This document shows, piece by piece, positions 36,343 to 48,818 of a stretch of DNA of 64,000 nt. This DNA comes from Calycina herbarum (taxonomy: Eukaryota; Ascomycota; Leotiomycetes; Helotiales; Pezizellaceae), in contig LLEY01000021.1 in the NCBI GenBank assembly GCA_001414485.1, positions 1-64,000 of the forward strand, read 5' to 3'. The translations under genes and the position numbers were made by a program. The notes beneath the pieces were generated by a model. The model was not told where the DNA came from. It was given only the letters and a program-made list of their open reading frames with translations, and searched no databases. Numbering within the stretch: the stretch's first letter is position 1; the number at the start of each line of letters is the position of its first letter.

Positions 36343-39300
36343 TTAAACATAATTGAAAACCCATTCATATCCCCGCTTCACCACTTCCCACATCTCTTCA
36401 TCCGCCTCACCTCTCAAATCCAGCAAATGCGGTGCATCATCAACAATCTCCATTCCCGCGGGAATATTCCTCTGTTGAAGGGCTTCAAAGGTTCTCTGAG
36501 ATTGATTCCAGGGGATGAGATCATCGTTCCGACCGTGGATTATGTAGGTTGGTGAGTGATATTTTCCGTTTTTGATCTGGGAGAGGGGCGAAATGGCGGC
36601 GATTTCGTGCTGTGAAGGTTGCTCGTAGATGGGACATTGGGATGTTCCTCCACTCTTTCTGGTGTCCGTGTCCTCTTGTTCATCGGATTTATTTAATCTT
36701 CCCATCAAAATCGGCAAAGTCTGTCCTTTCCAATTCATGTGCAAAGCAATTCTCGAACGCGGATCTTTGAGAGATAGCCATCCGTATTTCGACTTCACGC
36801 TCGCTGGGACGTTGTACCCTGAAATGGAATGGTCCATTACTCCTTCCCGAACATCGTATCCAGCACCAGATACCTCTTCGGTTCCGAGTGGAATGTTTGG
36901 TTTCTTCCAAAATGGGTCATCGTAATCCGTCGCACAATAAAAGGCTAGTATTGCATTTGGTGGTGCTAATCCTATCTGTGGCGCTGTCCATCCTAAACTC
37001 ATGGCAAGGTGACCACCTGACGACCAGCCTATTGCAATTGTTCGCGATGGGTCAGCTTTGATAGTTTTGTTTTTGAGTGAGATATCGGGAAGTGTAGAAT
37101 GTATCCACTGTAAGGCCGATAGGACATCAACCATGGGTCCGGACTGGAGTGAGATCTCTGGACAGAGACGGTAGTCAATGCTTATTGGAAGGAAGTTATT
37201 GGCGAGAAGGAGTCGAGTTTGTGCTGGTCTGATGGAAGTTCGAGATAGCATTACATGACCCCCACCATGAATCATGAGAGCTAGGCCATGTTAGCTAAAC
37301 TCGATGAGAAAAGGAAGTTACTTTCTTACCTACCGGTCTCTTGAAATTGGAAGGATCTGGCGTCGAAGGATAATAAATATCCGCAAGCAAGGAAATATTC
37401 CCTTCTTTCTTATAAGTAACTGTTTCCATGAACGTTTTGGCCTTCACATCGCTTGTCTGTTTGTCTTCTTTAGTCTTCCCAGCAACAATGAGTCGAAGCT
37501 GTTCCGATTCTCGACTATCTCCTTTTGTCCAATCCACGAACTCAAATCCGGCTGTCAACAAAGTTCGTTCCCATAATTTTTCATCTGCTAAAGCATGTTT
37601 CCGTCCATCTTCGAACCTCCACCAACCACCCAGTAATCCAAAAACAAGATCAAACCAATACAAGTTCCTGGTCAACTCAATGAGACATAGTACACCATCT
37701 TTCCTAAGCATTTTTCGAATGTTCGTCGTGGATGTAACGAGACCCTTGGTAGCATGTATACAATTCGTCGAAATCACGATGTGAAAACTCTCTAACAGCT
37801 CAGCGGGAGGCTCTTTCTCAATATCCAGGACGGAAAAGTCCATCGAGGATTCATGTTTCTTGAATTTCGTCTTGGCCGAACGAACAAGCGATGGTGAAAT
37901 ATCTGTGAAGTGATACACGAAAGGGATATTATGCTGTATGAGTGTCTCAATTACTGATTTTGTGGTTCCCCCTGTGCCACCACCAATTTCGAGGATTCGA
38001 AGGGGTTCTCCGTCGCGAGTCATTGTGGAGGCTGCGAGGGTATGGAGAAAACTTGTGAGGAGATTTGTGCCAGTGGCAAACATGGGCGCGTTGGTGTAGA
38101 CGTCTTCGAGGAGGGCTTTCGCTGATTTAGAGCCGAAGATGAGTTGTAAGGGATCGACCTCTCCAGTGAGACAAGAGGCAAGTTGGGAGCCAGTGATGCT
38201 GAGAAGTTGGTGCTCTGAAGCATGTTGTGGATGTTCAGCTAGCAATTTTTCGAGAATTGTTCTGGACGGGAGGAGGTCGACTTTGGTGTCAGTTCGGACA
38301 AATCCTCCTGGCGATGATTTTATCAGTCTTGCGACTTCTAGTATGTGCAATATTTGATTTGTTACTTGTTCATGGGACGGGAGGTGGGGAATAGTTGGGA
38401 TTCTTTCTCCAGCTGGCATGGATTGAAGTGGGAATCCCTGCTGGGTGAAGGCTTCAACGATATATGCGATTACCAATTGAGATTGCTGAGGGTGGACCCG
38501 AGTATAAAATCCAGATTGGTTGGATTTCTCTGCATACTTTTCGTACTCATTTCTGATTGTTCCAAATGCCTGACTTATTGAAAGATCACCTGAGCGCACT
38601 GTTGCAGACATGCTGCTTGGGGAAGGTGCTTTTGGTTGGATTGGACGATCAAAGGTATTTGGAAGTGTTGAGCGTGAAACTTCGGAGTTATCTTTCGACG
38701 ATGGATTAAATACCAACTTCAAAAGAGCTTCGAACGTAATATTCCCGTCCAGGTCCACCGTCACTCCAAACTTCTTCTCAATATCGGATTGCAATTCCAT
38801 ACTCCCAAGAGAATCAAGACCCGCTTGCCGTAAATCAAAATCTGCTGGCACGAATTCGGGAACTTCCAAATGGCCAGCAAGAACTCTTAGAAGATCCGAC
38901 TTGGAGGTCTCCGACTTATGGTCAGCTTCCGAATTTGGGGAAACTGACGAATCCGGTGTCGAGATGGAGTCAAAATCTCTCGGCTGCTTGGGAAATTCGC
39001 TAAATACGGAGGAAATGGGTATATTATTTGAAGAGTCGATGGTTTCTGAATGCATTTGAATATATTCGGAAAGTGACGAGACCGTTTCGAAACTCTGAAA
39101 TGTTTCAGTTGGAACATCGACTTGAAATGCGGATTTTATATCGGAGAGGACCTCGGCGGCCATGAGAGAATCGATTCCAAGTGAAATGAGATTCGTATTG
39201 TTCTTGATATCTTCAGATGGGGTGTCGGCAATATTGCTGAGTAGCCTTTTGACCCTGTACAATGTATCTGGACTTGATGAGAGGTGGGTGTGGATGGGCT

Positions 39301-42300
39301 TCAAGTGCTTCTTAAAATCAAGACTTGTTGGAATGGGTTTTTGCGACCGCCAGGCTATTGGTTTGTCTTCAGTGATCTCCTTGGCAACCTTCTGTGTATT
39401 TACAGCAGCCAAGACACGTTCAAATGAACTTGTTATCACCTTGGAAAACATAACGCCCAGTATTGCCATCACCAATGAGCCACCATCCTTGTCAAAGACA
39501 AAAATGTCGTTCGACAGAAGTTTATCGTGAATTGTCTCCGCATTGGAATATACGACCCAATTTCGGCTCCCGAGAAAAGCCTCATATGTGAGCGTACGCG
39601 ATATACTGGTGCATACGAAAAGTTCCCTCGTTCCGCACTCTCGGAGGCTATTGACGTGGAGACCCGCAACCTGCAAAAAGCAGTCTATTGCTAAAGGATT
39701 GCAAACATGATCGAACACTGTAGTCGAGGATAGGGATGGCATTGAAACGATACCAGCAACCTCGCCGTTTTTGGCTGAAACTCTTTTCACGCCTCGATAG
39801 TACTCCTTGTAGTGGACCACACGGTCGAAAGTCCGGTAAATCAACGCTCCTTGCATAGATTCTGCTGTTTCGTCGTCTAGAATTTTATTGCATCGAGTCA
39901 ATCCAATGAGTCTTTCATATCTGCTCTTCTCTGTAGTACTTTTAGCGGACTCTGATAGTATGATTGTACCGGTGGCATGGCTTTTTGAGTTTCCCGTATT
40001 GTTCCTCAAGCGACTTGAGATTGCAAAAGTCCATTTTCTTGACCCTTCCCCAAAGCTAGTAAGAACTAACTGGTACGACCTCGAACCATCAATACCAAGC
40101 GGAGCATGAACTTCCAAGTTTTCAATTGCTGGCATAGAGTCTGTTGATGAGGCCATTGGTTGAAGAGCCCGTGTGGCTTGGGCGACAATCTCAAGGTACA
40201 GTGAAATGGGACACAAGCTGTTGCCGAGTACAGCATGACCTTCCGCACTTGCTCTGAAAGTTTGAGAGAACTGGTTTATTTCAAATTCAGAAATCAATTG
40301 AGCTCCATTTTGGTATCTGGTTAGGCGAACCAGTCCATCAAATGCGGGCTGCTCCGGAATTGCCGTTACCACGGCTGATGCTTCAACTAAATCCTTGTAT
40401 TCAAGCCAGTGTTTTGTCTTCTCGAATTGGTATGGAGGTAGGTTGATGTTTGCATATTGATTCTGTTGAGAGGAATGATACGACCAAGGAATCGCATTGA
40501 TCCCCGCGTGTTGTAATGCTTCTGTGGTTTTCATAAGATCATCCATCGCGTTTGGTCCGTTGAACTTGGCTGGCAAGAATAAATCGTCCCGGTCTTTGCC
40601 TACAACCTTCCGGGCCATGTTGGTGATTGAAGACATGGAACCTGCTTCCACCCATATCGCTGACCCTAGACGGGTTTTGATTCTTTTGATAGCAGCCTCG
40701 AAGAATACAGGTTCTCGGGAATGTGAAACGATCATTTCGTGATTGATTCCCGCCCAACTTTCCTCAGAACAGGTTTCAATGGCGATCGATGGTTCGTGTA
40801 TTTCGAAATCTTTTGCCACTTCGATAAGTGCTGGGAGTATAGAGTCAACAAATTTCGAGTGGAACCCATGAGTGACTTTAAGCGTTTTCGTGCTGATGAC
40901 TCCACCAGGAGAACCTGAATCAGAGGCTAGCATCTTAACACATTCGATGACTTTCTTTGATCCAACCAACACATAGCTACTGGGTCCATTGTGGCAGGCG
41001 ATCTCCAAGTCAAAGCCTTTGTCCTCGAACCAATCCATCAGTTCGGTAATGGCCTCTAAGCTAGCCTCCAAAGCAATCATGGCTCCTTTTTCGGATCCCC
41101 AATTTTGTTCAATCAATGATCCACGAACAGCTAGAAATTTCAACCCATCCGTGAGCGAGAGGACACCCGAAACGCAAAGGGCTGTGATTTGACCGATGCT
41201 ATGACCGATCACCGTATTAACTTTGAGCCCAGATTCAATCCACGCACGGGCGCATGCATATTGAAGAGAAAATATCGCGCAATGAAATATTTTGATATCG
41301 GTAACCGGTTCCTTTGAGAATATGGAAGGGTAAATGGATATACCAGCTGTCGAGCGGCAAACCGAGTCGCAATCGTCCAGATACTTTCGGAGAAGGAGTG
41401 TATCGTCATAAAAGGTTTTTTCCAGGCCAACGAAGTTGTTGCTTTGGCCGCCGAAACATAATACGACTGGCCTTGGTGACAAATGAGTCTCTATGAGAGA
41501 TCTGTGGGATCCTATTCTAGCTTCTTCCAATTCACTCCAAAGCTGCGATGAACTGGTAGCTGTAGCAATGAATTTGTATTTATGTTGGGGATTTTGCTTC
41601 TGTGAGAGGTTGTAGGCAAGACTTGAAAACCAGGCCGTATCGCGTGATTTTTGCAATTTGGAAATAGCATTCTGAATCGATGCGCAGAATTTCTTCAGGC
41701 TTTCAAGAGTATGTGCGGCCGCAATGAACATCTCTTGTTTAGGTGCAAGCAATTTGCTTAAAGGGGCGGTATCCTCAAAGCGATAAACCGGCGACTCGCA
41801 CACGATCAGAGCTGCATTGCTTCCAGCAGCTCCATAATTGTTGATTAGAACCGATCGAAACGGAGTATTCCAAGGCTGTGTTTCGGTGGCAATCTCTATG
41901 TTGTCGGGAGCTAGAGCAGGTATGCGAGGATTTAACGATGTAAAGCTTGCTTGTTTAGGAATAATGGCTTTCTGAATCATCAGGATTGACTTGATAAGTG
42001 CTGCAGCACCGCTGGCTGCTTCTAGGTGTCCGATATTTCCTTTGACTGAACCAAGCCAAAGTTTTTCTTGTCTGCGTGGACCACCAAATACTTGTCGGAC
42101 ACTTGCTGCCTCAATTGGATCGCCAACGGGAGTGCTAAAAATCCCACATTAGTAAATACTCGGAGATAGCGCTTTTATTATAAACTTGTCAAGAAGAATC
42201 AAATGAACTTAATTTGCTTACCCGGTACCGTGCGCTTCTACGTAAGCGACGTCAATCGGATTTATCTCAGACAATTTGGCAACTTGTCGATACAGTGAAC

Positions 42301-44574
42301 TCTGTGACTCAGAGTGAGGGACAGTTATCGGTGACGAGTTGTCATTCTGGTTCACCGCTGAGCCAGTGATTACCGCCAGAATCCGATCTCCAGGCGCGAC
42401 ACTTGATAATCTTTTGAGAACCACGAGTCCGCATCCTTCACCACGACAATATCCGTCTGCCTTCGCATCAAACGCTTTTGATGCTCCTGAAGGGCTCAAA
42501 AACGACGCAGCTCCAAGGTTTTGAAACAAGACCGGGCTAGTGATGACATTTACCCCACCAGTCACAGCCATCGTACATTCTCCATTTTGGATCGCCTTGC
42601 ATGCTTGATGAATTGCAACAGCTGATGATGAACAAGCCGTATCGTATGTAAGTGAAGGTCCAGTCCATCCGAAATGATGGCTTATCTTGCCACTGATGAA
42701 AGCTCGAAGCGTGCCCAACGCCGAAAACGCAGTTGGCATATGGGAAGTGACATTATCCTGATAGTCCACCGAGCCAACACCCAGGTATACACCCACTGAA
42801 TTGGATTCCAACGGGCTTGCGAAATATCCAGATGATTCAAGGGCTTCATAAGCCACCTGCAAAGCGAGTCTCTGTTGTGGATCCATGGACGCAGCTTCTC
42901 GAGATGACTTCTTGAAAAATTTGTGGTCGAAAGATTTCACGTCTTTCAGAAAGTTTCCCCAATATTTTGATGTATTTGATGATCGTCGAAGTTGTCCAGG
43001 AAATCCAAATCTGTCCTGGGGTAATTCCGAAACCATGGAACGACCAGATACCAACAAGTCCCAAAACTCCTCAATTGAATCAGCGCCGGGAAATCTACAC
43101 GCCATACCAACTATTGCGATTGAATCCTCGGGGAAATCCTTAGAGGATTCATTTGGGAGGGGGGAGGAAGAGTTTGTTTTATCCGGTCGAGATTCCGACC
43201 CCGCTGTCTTGCGAACATCAGAGAGGCCCTCTTTTGACTCGCTTAACTCTAACTCTTTACACAACTTTGTTGTAATTCCATACTGTTGTGCAAGAGCACG
43301 TGGGAAGCAATCGAATTGCCCAAACACCAAAGCGAGTCTCTCACCAAGTCCGTTTTTGGCTAGCTCGATGGCAGCATTGGTGTTGACTTCAAACCAATTG
43401 CATTGATCAACGAGTATTGATTTTAAAACTTTCTCGTGAATTAGTTCTATTTCGGTTCCGAGAGTTCTTTGTGATAAATTCTCGGGAAACTGAAGACTGG
43501 TTTGTGAAAGACAGAATTTCTGAAGTTGTGATAGAGTTGATGTGTGTCGAATGCTATGAAATCGACCCTCAAGTGTTATCGGTCGTGAGATAAGGCCAAG
43601 GGTTGATATTTTTCGGGTGAAGACTTGGATAGTGATCTTTGGAATGGTTAGGGTCACTGATGAGCTGTCCTTAATAACCGAAATATATATCTGTCAAGTA
43701 TGTCAGTCACTTTTAAGCCGCGAAACTAACTCCGTATCTTGGTCGAAATGGTTCTCAAGGAGAATTGTAGGGAAGAAACACGACCAGGGGCCGCCGGATA
43801 GAACTATTTATGATAGAGAGAAGTCATTACCTCGGGAAATTCATTCAAAGCCTTCCATAACTCCCTCTTAGCGGTTTCGTCCCCACTCCAACTGACGAAA
43901 AGACATGATGTCTCGTCGTGGTTATCCCCATATCTTCCTTCCATGTCCACAAATGCACCGATGCAGACTGCTAAACGAAGGGCTGCAGAAGCAAAAAGGC
44001 TGAGATCCTCTAGTTTTGAACTTGCATCGACTGCGGCTGCAGCGAGTAACCCTGTGCAAAACCCTTCCACCCTTGGTCTCGATGATGCCGTATTAATACC
44101 AAGAGCAGCAACCTTTCTGTCGATTTCTTGTTTGGGTTCTTGCTGAGGAGATGTGCGGAGCGAGAGAGAGACATGCCCAGTTGACAAATAGCGTGAATAT
44201 TGGACGACGTGCAAAATAACTGTCAGCGGCGTCAACAGAATATTTGAAGTTTCAAAGCCCACATTCTCTTGTTCTTGTGAGAATGGTGTAGAGCCATGGT
44301 CAACTTCAAGCCAGCTTTTCAAGTGGGTTAAAATGTGTAACCCGGGAGTTCGAAACAGAACGGGGAAACTTTTGGTTAGGGTTTCCCAAAATTCGGGGAG
44401 GCTGAGGATTGATTCAACAAATGGCTGTAAATTTGCATCTTGAAGAAGTGCCGATCTCAATTGTGAAAGTTCTGTTTGCTGAGGGTAGGAGATTTGAGGC
44501 CCGAAAATTATAAGCTTTGCTGATGAAGGATCCATACCAGCGGTTTCATCAACGCGTTCGTAAGAGGGTATCAT
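36343..44574 (-). CDS. non-reducing polyketide synthase SAT-KS-MAT-PT-ACP-ACP-CMeT-hydrolase
   Basis: Iterative type I PKS, predicted to build and C-methylate an aromatic polyketide. Exons complement(36343..37280, 37330..42134, 42222..43690, 43831..44574), 2651 residues; introns of 49, 87 and 140 bp are frame-consistent. Order and key residues: SAT with GFCTG (Cys173); KS with DTACSSS (Cys601) and EAHGTG spanning an intron; MAT with GHSIGQ (Ser1050); product template with EGHAVLGN (His1371) and PLAIDCFLQ (Asp1555); ACP1 GIDSL (Ser1727); ACP2 GLDSL (Ser1846); C-methyltransferase with LEIGGGTGGTT (about 2119-2129); and a C-terminal alpha/beta hydrolase with MIHGGGH oxyanion motif and GWSSGG (Ser2426), plus downstream Asp and His. 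All catalytic residues I checked are intact. This order matches the methyl- or dimethyl-orsellinate type synthases that release an acid. The cluster's other genes supply oxidation and reduction. Confidence 0.96.
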
Positions 44575-46309
44575 GGAAACCTTCTTTGATAGTTCTGATA
44601 GTGACCTGGTCGGTGCTGAGCTGGTTCACATATCATCAAGAAAAGATCGTCACTTTGTTGATGTTGGACAGGGCATGTAACTTCTCGAATGGGGCCCAAA
44701 GATTCATACCAGCCGAATGGTTGGTCGGTGATAGATCGGGATGGATTATTAGCATGCAGTTTACTCAGTATATCCATCTATTGGCTCTTTCAAGGGAACC
44801 TGCAGCCAAGTGTGGAGTCAAATGTTCGCCGCCTACCTAGCTTTACACCCCCAAAGACATATTTCTGGGATAATTTAGTCAAGAAATATCTTGACCCATA
44901 TTCTCCCAGAAAAGAGCTCCAAATTTACTCCGGCCCCAATATTTTTGTAAGAAGCTGGTTTGCTCTTAACTTGTTGTGCCTCACAAATGACAGGCGAACC
45001 GGCAAATGAAAGCAATGAACTCTGTCACGCACAGGTTTCCCCTTCAAAGTAGCACATATAAATGATATTCGTATCGATTGAGGAAGGTGTGGAACTTGAC
45101 TCTGAGTAAGAAGAATCCTTCCGAACGTAATATTCGGAGACCACCAAGTTAAGTGGAGGCGCCAAGCAGCGATGGTACCTTGTCCGAGTGGCATAGACCC
45201 TCGCGAGGCCCGAAGGAACGGTGGCGCTTCTGTAAGTGGGAAACAACCATGTTTTGTGATTATTCTCGGGCTCAATTGTTGTAAAAAGGTCCTGCATTTA
45301 TCCACGTAACGTGGGAATACGCACTCAAATTTCCATGTTCGGGTGCGGCACATCGTCTTTGCCAAACGCCTCAATATGCAAGTGATGCTGATGTCTCAGC
45401 TAGGATATATCCCGATCGGCAGTTGGTCCGTCTAGACATCGCCACGAATCTTGATCTAATATACGATGTATGATAAAAGATGAAATTCATCATCCACGGC
45501 GTGATGTGTGAAATAAACTGAGAATTCATTGCATGCTTCTGTTGAGCGAGGCATTTCAGGAAGTTGGGTCAAAATAATTACCCCATTTTACTTCTACACC
45601 GCTTCGCATAACGCCTCAATCCTGAAGAATGGTCGTTCGGACATGCACGATAAGCATACTTTATCGAATAACAAAATCCGAGCCTAAGCTGAATTCGGGT
45701 GATGCGATCCACCTCGTCGGTTAATCATGATGTAGGATCTCATGTCGTGGATTTTTAATGAATAAGGAGCATAGACCGTTGGAAGAAAGCACCGATTGCG
45801 ACCCACACCTCACATGCTTGGCATATGTACTCTCTGGAGCTGCCTTGAAATTGCCTTGGTATTTCATGTAACGTCGTTCAAAGTGTAGGCCGACGTTGGA
45901 ATGATCAGCTTGACAGCTTCTGTAAAAACACGGAGTAACACGTGGTTCCATGAATACTATGCCCTCCAGGACCTACGGCAATGCCGGCCAGGACATAAGC
46001 CCGCATGGTTCGCAGTCCAATCCAAAGTTTTATCGCTCTTTACAGTACCTAGGTACATTTCTGGTTTTTCCATCGTAATTATGTCATGTGTAATTGGATG
46101 AAATATTCTTGAGCACAGTAATAAGTCGAGAATTATAACGGAGACAAAATCCATTATCCGAAATATATCTCGGATAAAGAGGAAAAGAGAAGATGAAGCA
46201 AATGAAGCCCGGACTAATTGTAATATTTTGATTGCAAATGGATTGACCCCATGAACTGAAAGCCTTTGCTCTTTGCACACCTTCATTTTGCACCATTCAG
46301 TGAGATTAC
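44575..46309. other. PKS upstream region
   Basis: About 1.7 kb between the PKS start and the end of the second GMC gene. It holds the PKS promoter, a 5S-like hairpin segment near 45110-45220 (see findings) and an inverted pair TTATCCGA/TCGGATAA at 46154-46177. No gene is supported; the minus-strand frame at 44925-45374 lacks motifs. Confidence 0.5.
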
Positions 46310-47950
46310 CTAGATCCTACTAGAAACCGGAAACACACCAAGCAACATATCCGCTGCTGCCTCTGCAAACGCATACATAGGACCTTGGTAATGGCCCGAG
46401 ATTGGAAGTGGTAGAACACTAGCATCAATAACTCTGAGCTTTTCAACACCCAGAACTCGACACTCTGAATCCACAACTTTGCCCATGGCTGCAGTACCTC
46501 CATTTTGAAAGAAACTGCTGCCCACTATCTTCAATCTGACATTGAGATCTTCATCACTGCTGGTGCTGGTCAATGCAGAGTGTCCTGGTGGGGGAGTCTC
46601 TCCCTCAACAATGCTTCTACCTTCGTTGGTTTCGAAGGTGCGCATAGCTTGTCTAATACCACTTCTTAAACCTGCACGATCAGACTCGGTCTCGAGGTAG
46701 TGAGGGTCAATGATGGGATCTGTGGCGGGATTTTTGTCTGCGAGTGTGATTGTTCCACGGCTTGTGGGCAACAAGAGAACGACGGGTGTTGAGATATGTG
46801 TACCGTCGATTGGAAGACGATAATCAGACCCGCTACCGGCAACAGGTCCATAGGGCACCATGAATTCTACATGGCATCGTGGCTCGCTAACATGACGGTC
46901 CTTGGGATCCAATTTGTCTGCCTCAATTGTTTTTGTGAGATCTTCTGTGGACATTCCCAGGGTGATGAGCCACTGGGTGGGATTTCCATGACCAAATTCA
47001 GGTTTATTGAAGAGGGGAGAACCAAGGGCGAGTCCTAGTTCCGGATTCTTTAATTTCCAGAAAATGCTGGCAGAGATGTGATCGTGAAGTCCTTGTCCGA
47101 CGGGAAGATCAGCGATGACAGGAATGTCGAGGGAATTGAGGTGTGATGCTGGTCCAATACCCGAAAGCATGAGTACCTGAGGAGTTTTGAGTGCTCCACA
47201 GCTGACAATTATCTCCTTGGAAGCGGTAAATGTTCTTCCATCAACGAGCTCAACGCTTGTAGCAGTCTTGGTGGTGGGATCGACGATGACGCGAGAGACA
47301 GGACTTTCGGTAAAGACACTTGCTTGAGACAAATCGTACGCTTTTCCAGCAGGTTGTCTCTGAATATTCTTCCAGTTCTCGGTGAAGGCTCCAATTCCAA
47401 ATGGAACACCTCCATTGGCATCTGGATTCCAGTGTTGTCCGGCCTTGACTAAAGCCGTGAACACCGTATCGCCTAAAGGATATCTTCTGGCTCCCGCCGT
47501 TGTTGATATTGGGCCATCGAAGCCATATTTCTCCGGATCCCCTTTTGGGTCATGATGACTTTCCGATTTCTTAAAATACTTCAACATGTTTTTGTAGTTC
47601 CATCGATCGTCCTTCACTAACTCCGCCCAGCAGTCATAATCCGTAGCATGCCCTCTCGTCCACAATCCATAGTTGATGGCACTCGAACCTGAAAGCACCT
47701 TGCCTCCATAGTTGGTTACGGAACGATTATTGAGTCCAGCTTGCGGGGTAGTTTTATAATTCCACAATGCAGGTGTCCCGGCCAGACGAGGTGCCATGAC
47801 CGGGCTCATGATATCTGGTGAGTAATTCTCGGGTCCCGCTTCCAGAAGGGCGACGCGCTGACCACCCTGCGAGAGACGTGCTGCGAGTACACATCCCACT
47901 AGACCTCCACCAATGATGATGTAGTCGAATTTCTCGTTGCTGGATGACAT
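46310..47950 (-). CDS. intracellular GMC oxidoreductase (second of three), first catalytic His replaced by Gln
   Basis: A single-exon GMC flavoprotein of 546 residues. The start is the ATG at 47950 (MSSSNEKFDY). There is no signal peptide, and the FAD motif GGGLVGCVLAARLSQGGQ begins at about residue 14. The GMC signatures GGKVLSGSSAINYGL and GALKTPQVLMLSGIGP are present. The first catalytic position, normally His in HxxGT, reads QNGGTAAMG, while the second His is kept in GHYQGPMYAFAE. Loss of this His is unusual for an oxidase or dehydrogenase and may mean altered chemistry such as lyase, isomerase or dehydratase activity. It lies between the PKS and the membrane-protein gene on the PKS strand. 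Confidence 0.92.
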   Translation of the reverse strand: MSSSNEKFDYIIIGGGLVGCVLAARLSQGGQRVALLEAGPENYSPDIMSPVMAPRLAGTPALWNYKTTPQAGLNNRSVTNYGGKVLSGSSAINYGLWTRGHATDYDCWAELVKDDRWNYKNMLKYFKKSESHHDPKGDPEKYGFDGPISTTAGARRYPLGDTVFTALVKAGQHWNPDANGGVPFGIGAFTENWKNIQRQPAGKAYDLSQASVFTESPVSRVIVDPTTKTATSVELVDGRTFTASKEIIVSCGALKTPQVLMLSGIGPASHLNSLDIPVIADLPVGQGLHDHISASIFWKLKNPELGLALGSPLFNKPEFGHGNPTQWLITLGMSTEDLTKTIEADKLDPKDRHVSEPRCHVEFMVPYGPVAGSGSDYRLPIDGTHISTPVVLLLPTSRGTITLADKNPATDPIIDPHYLETESDRAGLRSGIRQAMRTFETNEGRSIVEGETPPPGHSALTSTSSDEDLNVRLKIVGSSFFQNGGTAAMGKVVDSECRVLGVEKLRVIDASVLPLPISGHYQGPMYAFAEAAADMLLGVFPVSSRI

Positions 47951-48818
47951 GTTGGGTGGTTGCAAGCAAACTAACAAAAAGTGCTATGAGTGAGCGGGAG
48001 GGATTTTCCTGGAGTTGTTGGTGAAAGGGAGATGCGGTAGTTGAAGTTGGATGGAGAATGGACTGTTTATTGTTTTGACCTGAAGTATGTCAGACCGACG
48101 ATGAGTGGCTGCTAAACTTAGCCGTTGTTTTGGCCTTGTTGGTGTTGGTGTTGATTCACCTTACCCCTGTGGGAGCCGAGTAAAGTAAACCTCGAAAAAA
48201 TCCTTTGTACTGTATCATTCAATCAATTCAATTGACTGGAGTTCGCAAGGAAACAGGTACGATGTGAATGTAGTCGTTATGCAACAGACACGTTTTTGGA
48301 TTCAACCGCGGTAGAGTGGTGGAGGATCAATCTTTCGACCTTGTAAAATGGTATATTCCATAGAGCGACTGCAGGTGCCCTGAACGGCCCTTTCCATGCA
48401 GACCAAACAGGTAAGTCACGATACCCGAAAAGGAATCGGACGCCGAGAATGGTGTCGCAGAGCGGGGAGCTGATCCATGCAAATCCTCGTACATGTTTCT
48501 GCTATGTTACTGGGGGTCCACGATGTACTTATCGTCGATGTTGATGCGGTGCGCTGTAAGCTTACCATTGCCAGGGTGCCATCCATCCATCCATCTTATC
48601 GCTCCCACAGCCCTCCATGAAGATACGCTAAAGCAGGAAGTACCTGGAAGTACCTTGAAGTGAGACTATTGCAATCCTATCCAATAAAAGACGATTTCAT
48701 ATAAGTGTTGTGCTTAGAATATCTCCAAGTTGGCTTCTCCCCACTGGTTGTTCTGTCTCCGTTGTCCGCCCAATCTTTCAAAGTTGAAATTCCCTCAATT
48801 ACGGTTCACCAACCCGTC
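47951..48818. other. divergent promoter region
   Basis: About 870 bp between the divergent second GMC gene (-) and the membrane-protein gene (+), so a candidate shared control region. No palindrome or repeat stands out beyond CCATCCATCC near 48580-48595. Confidence 0.5.
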
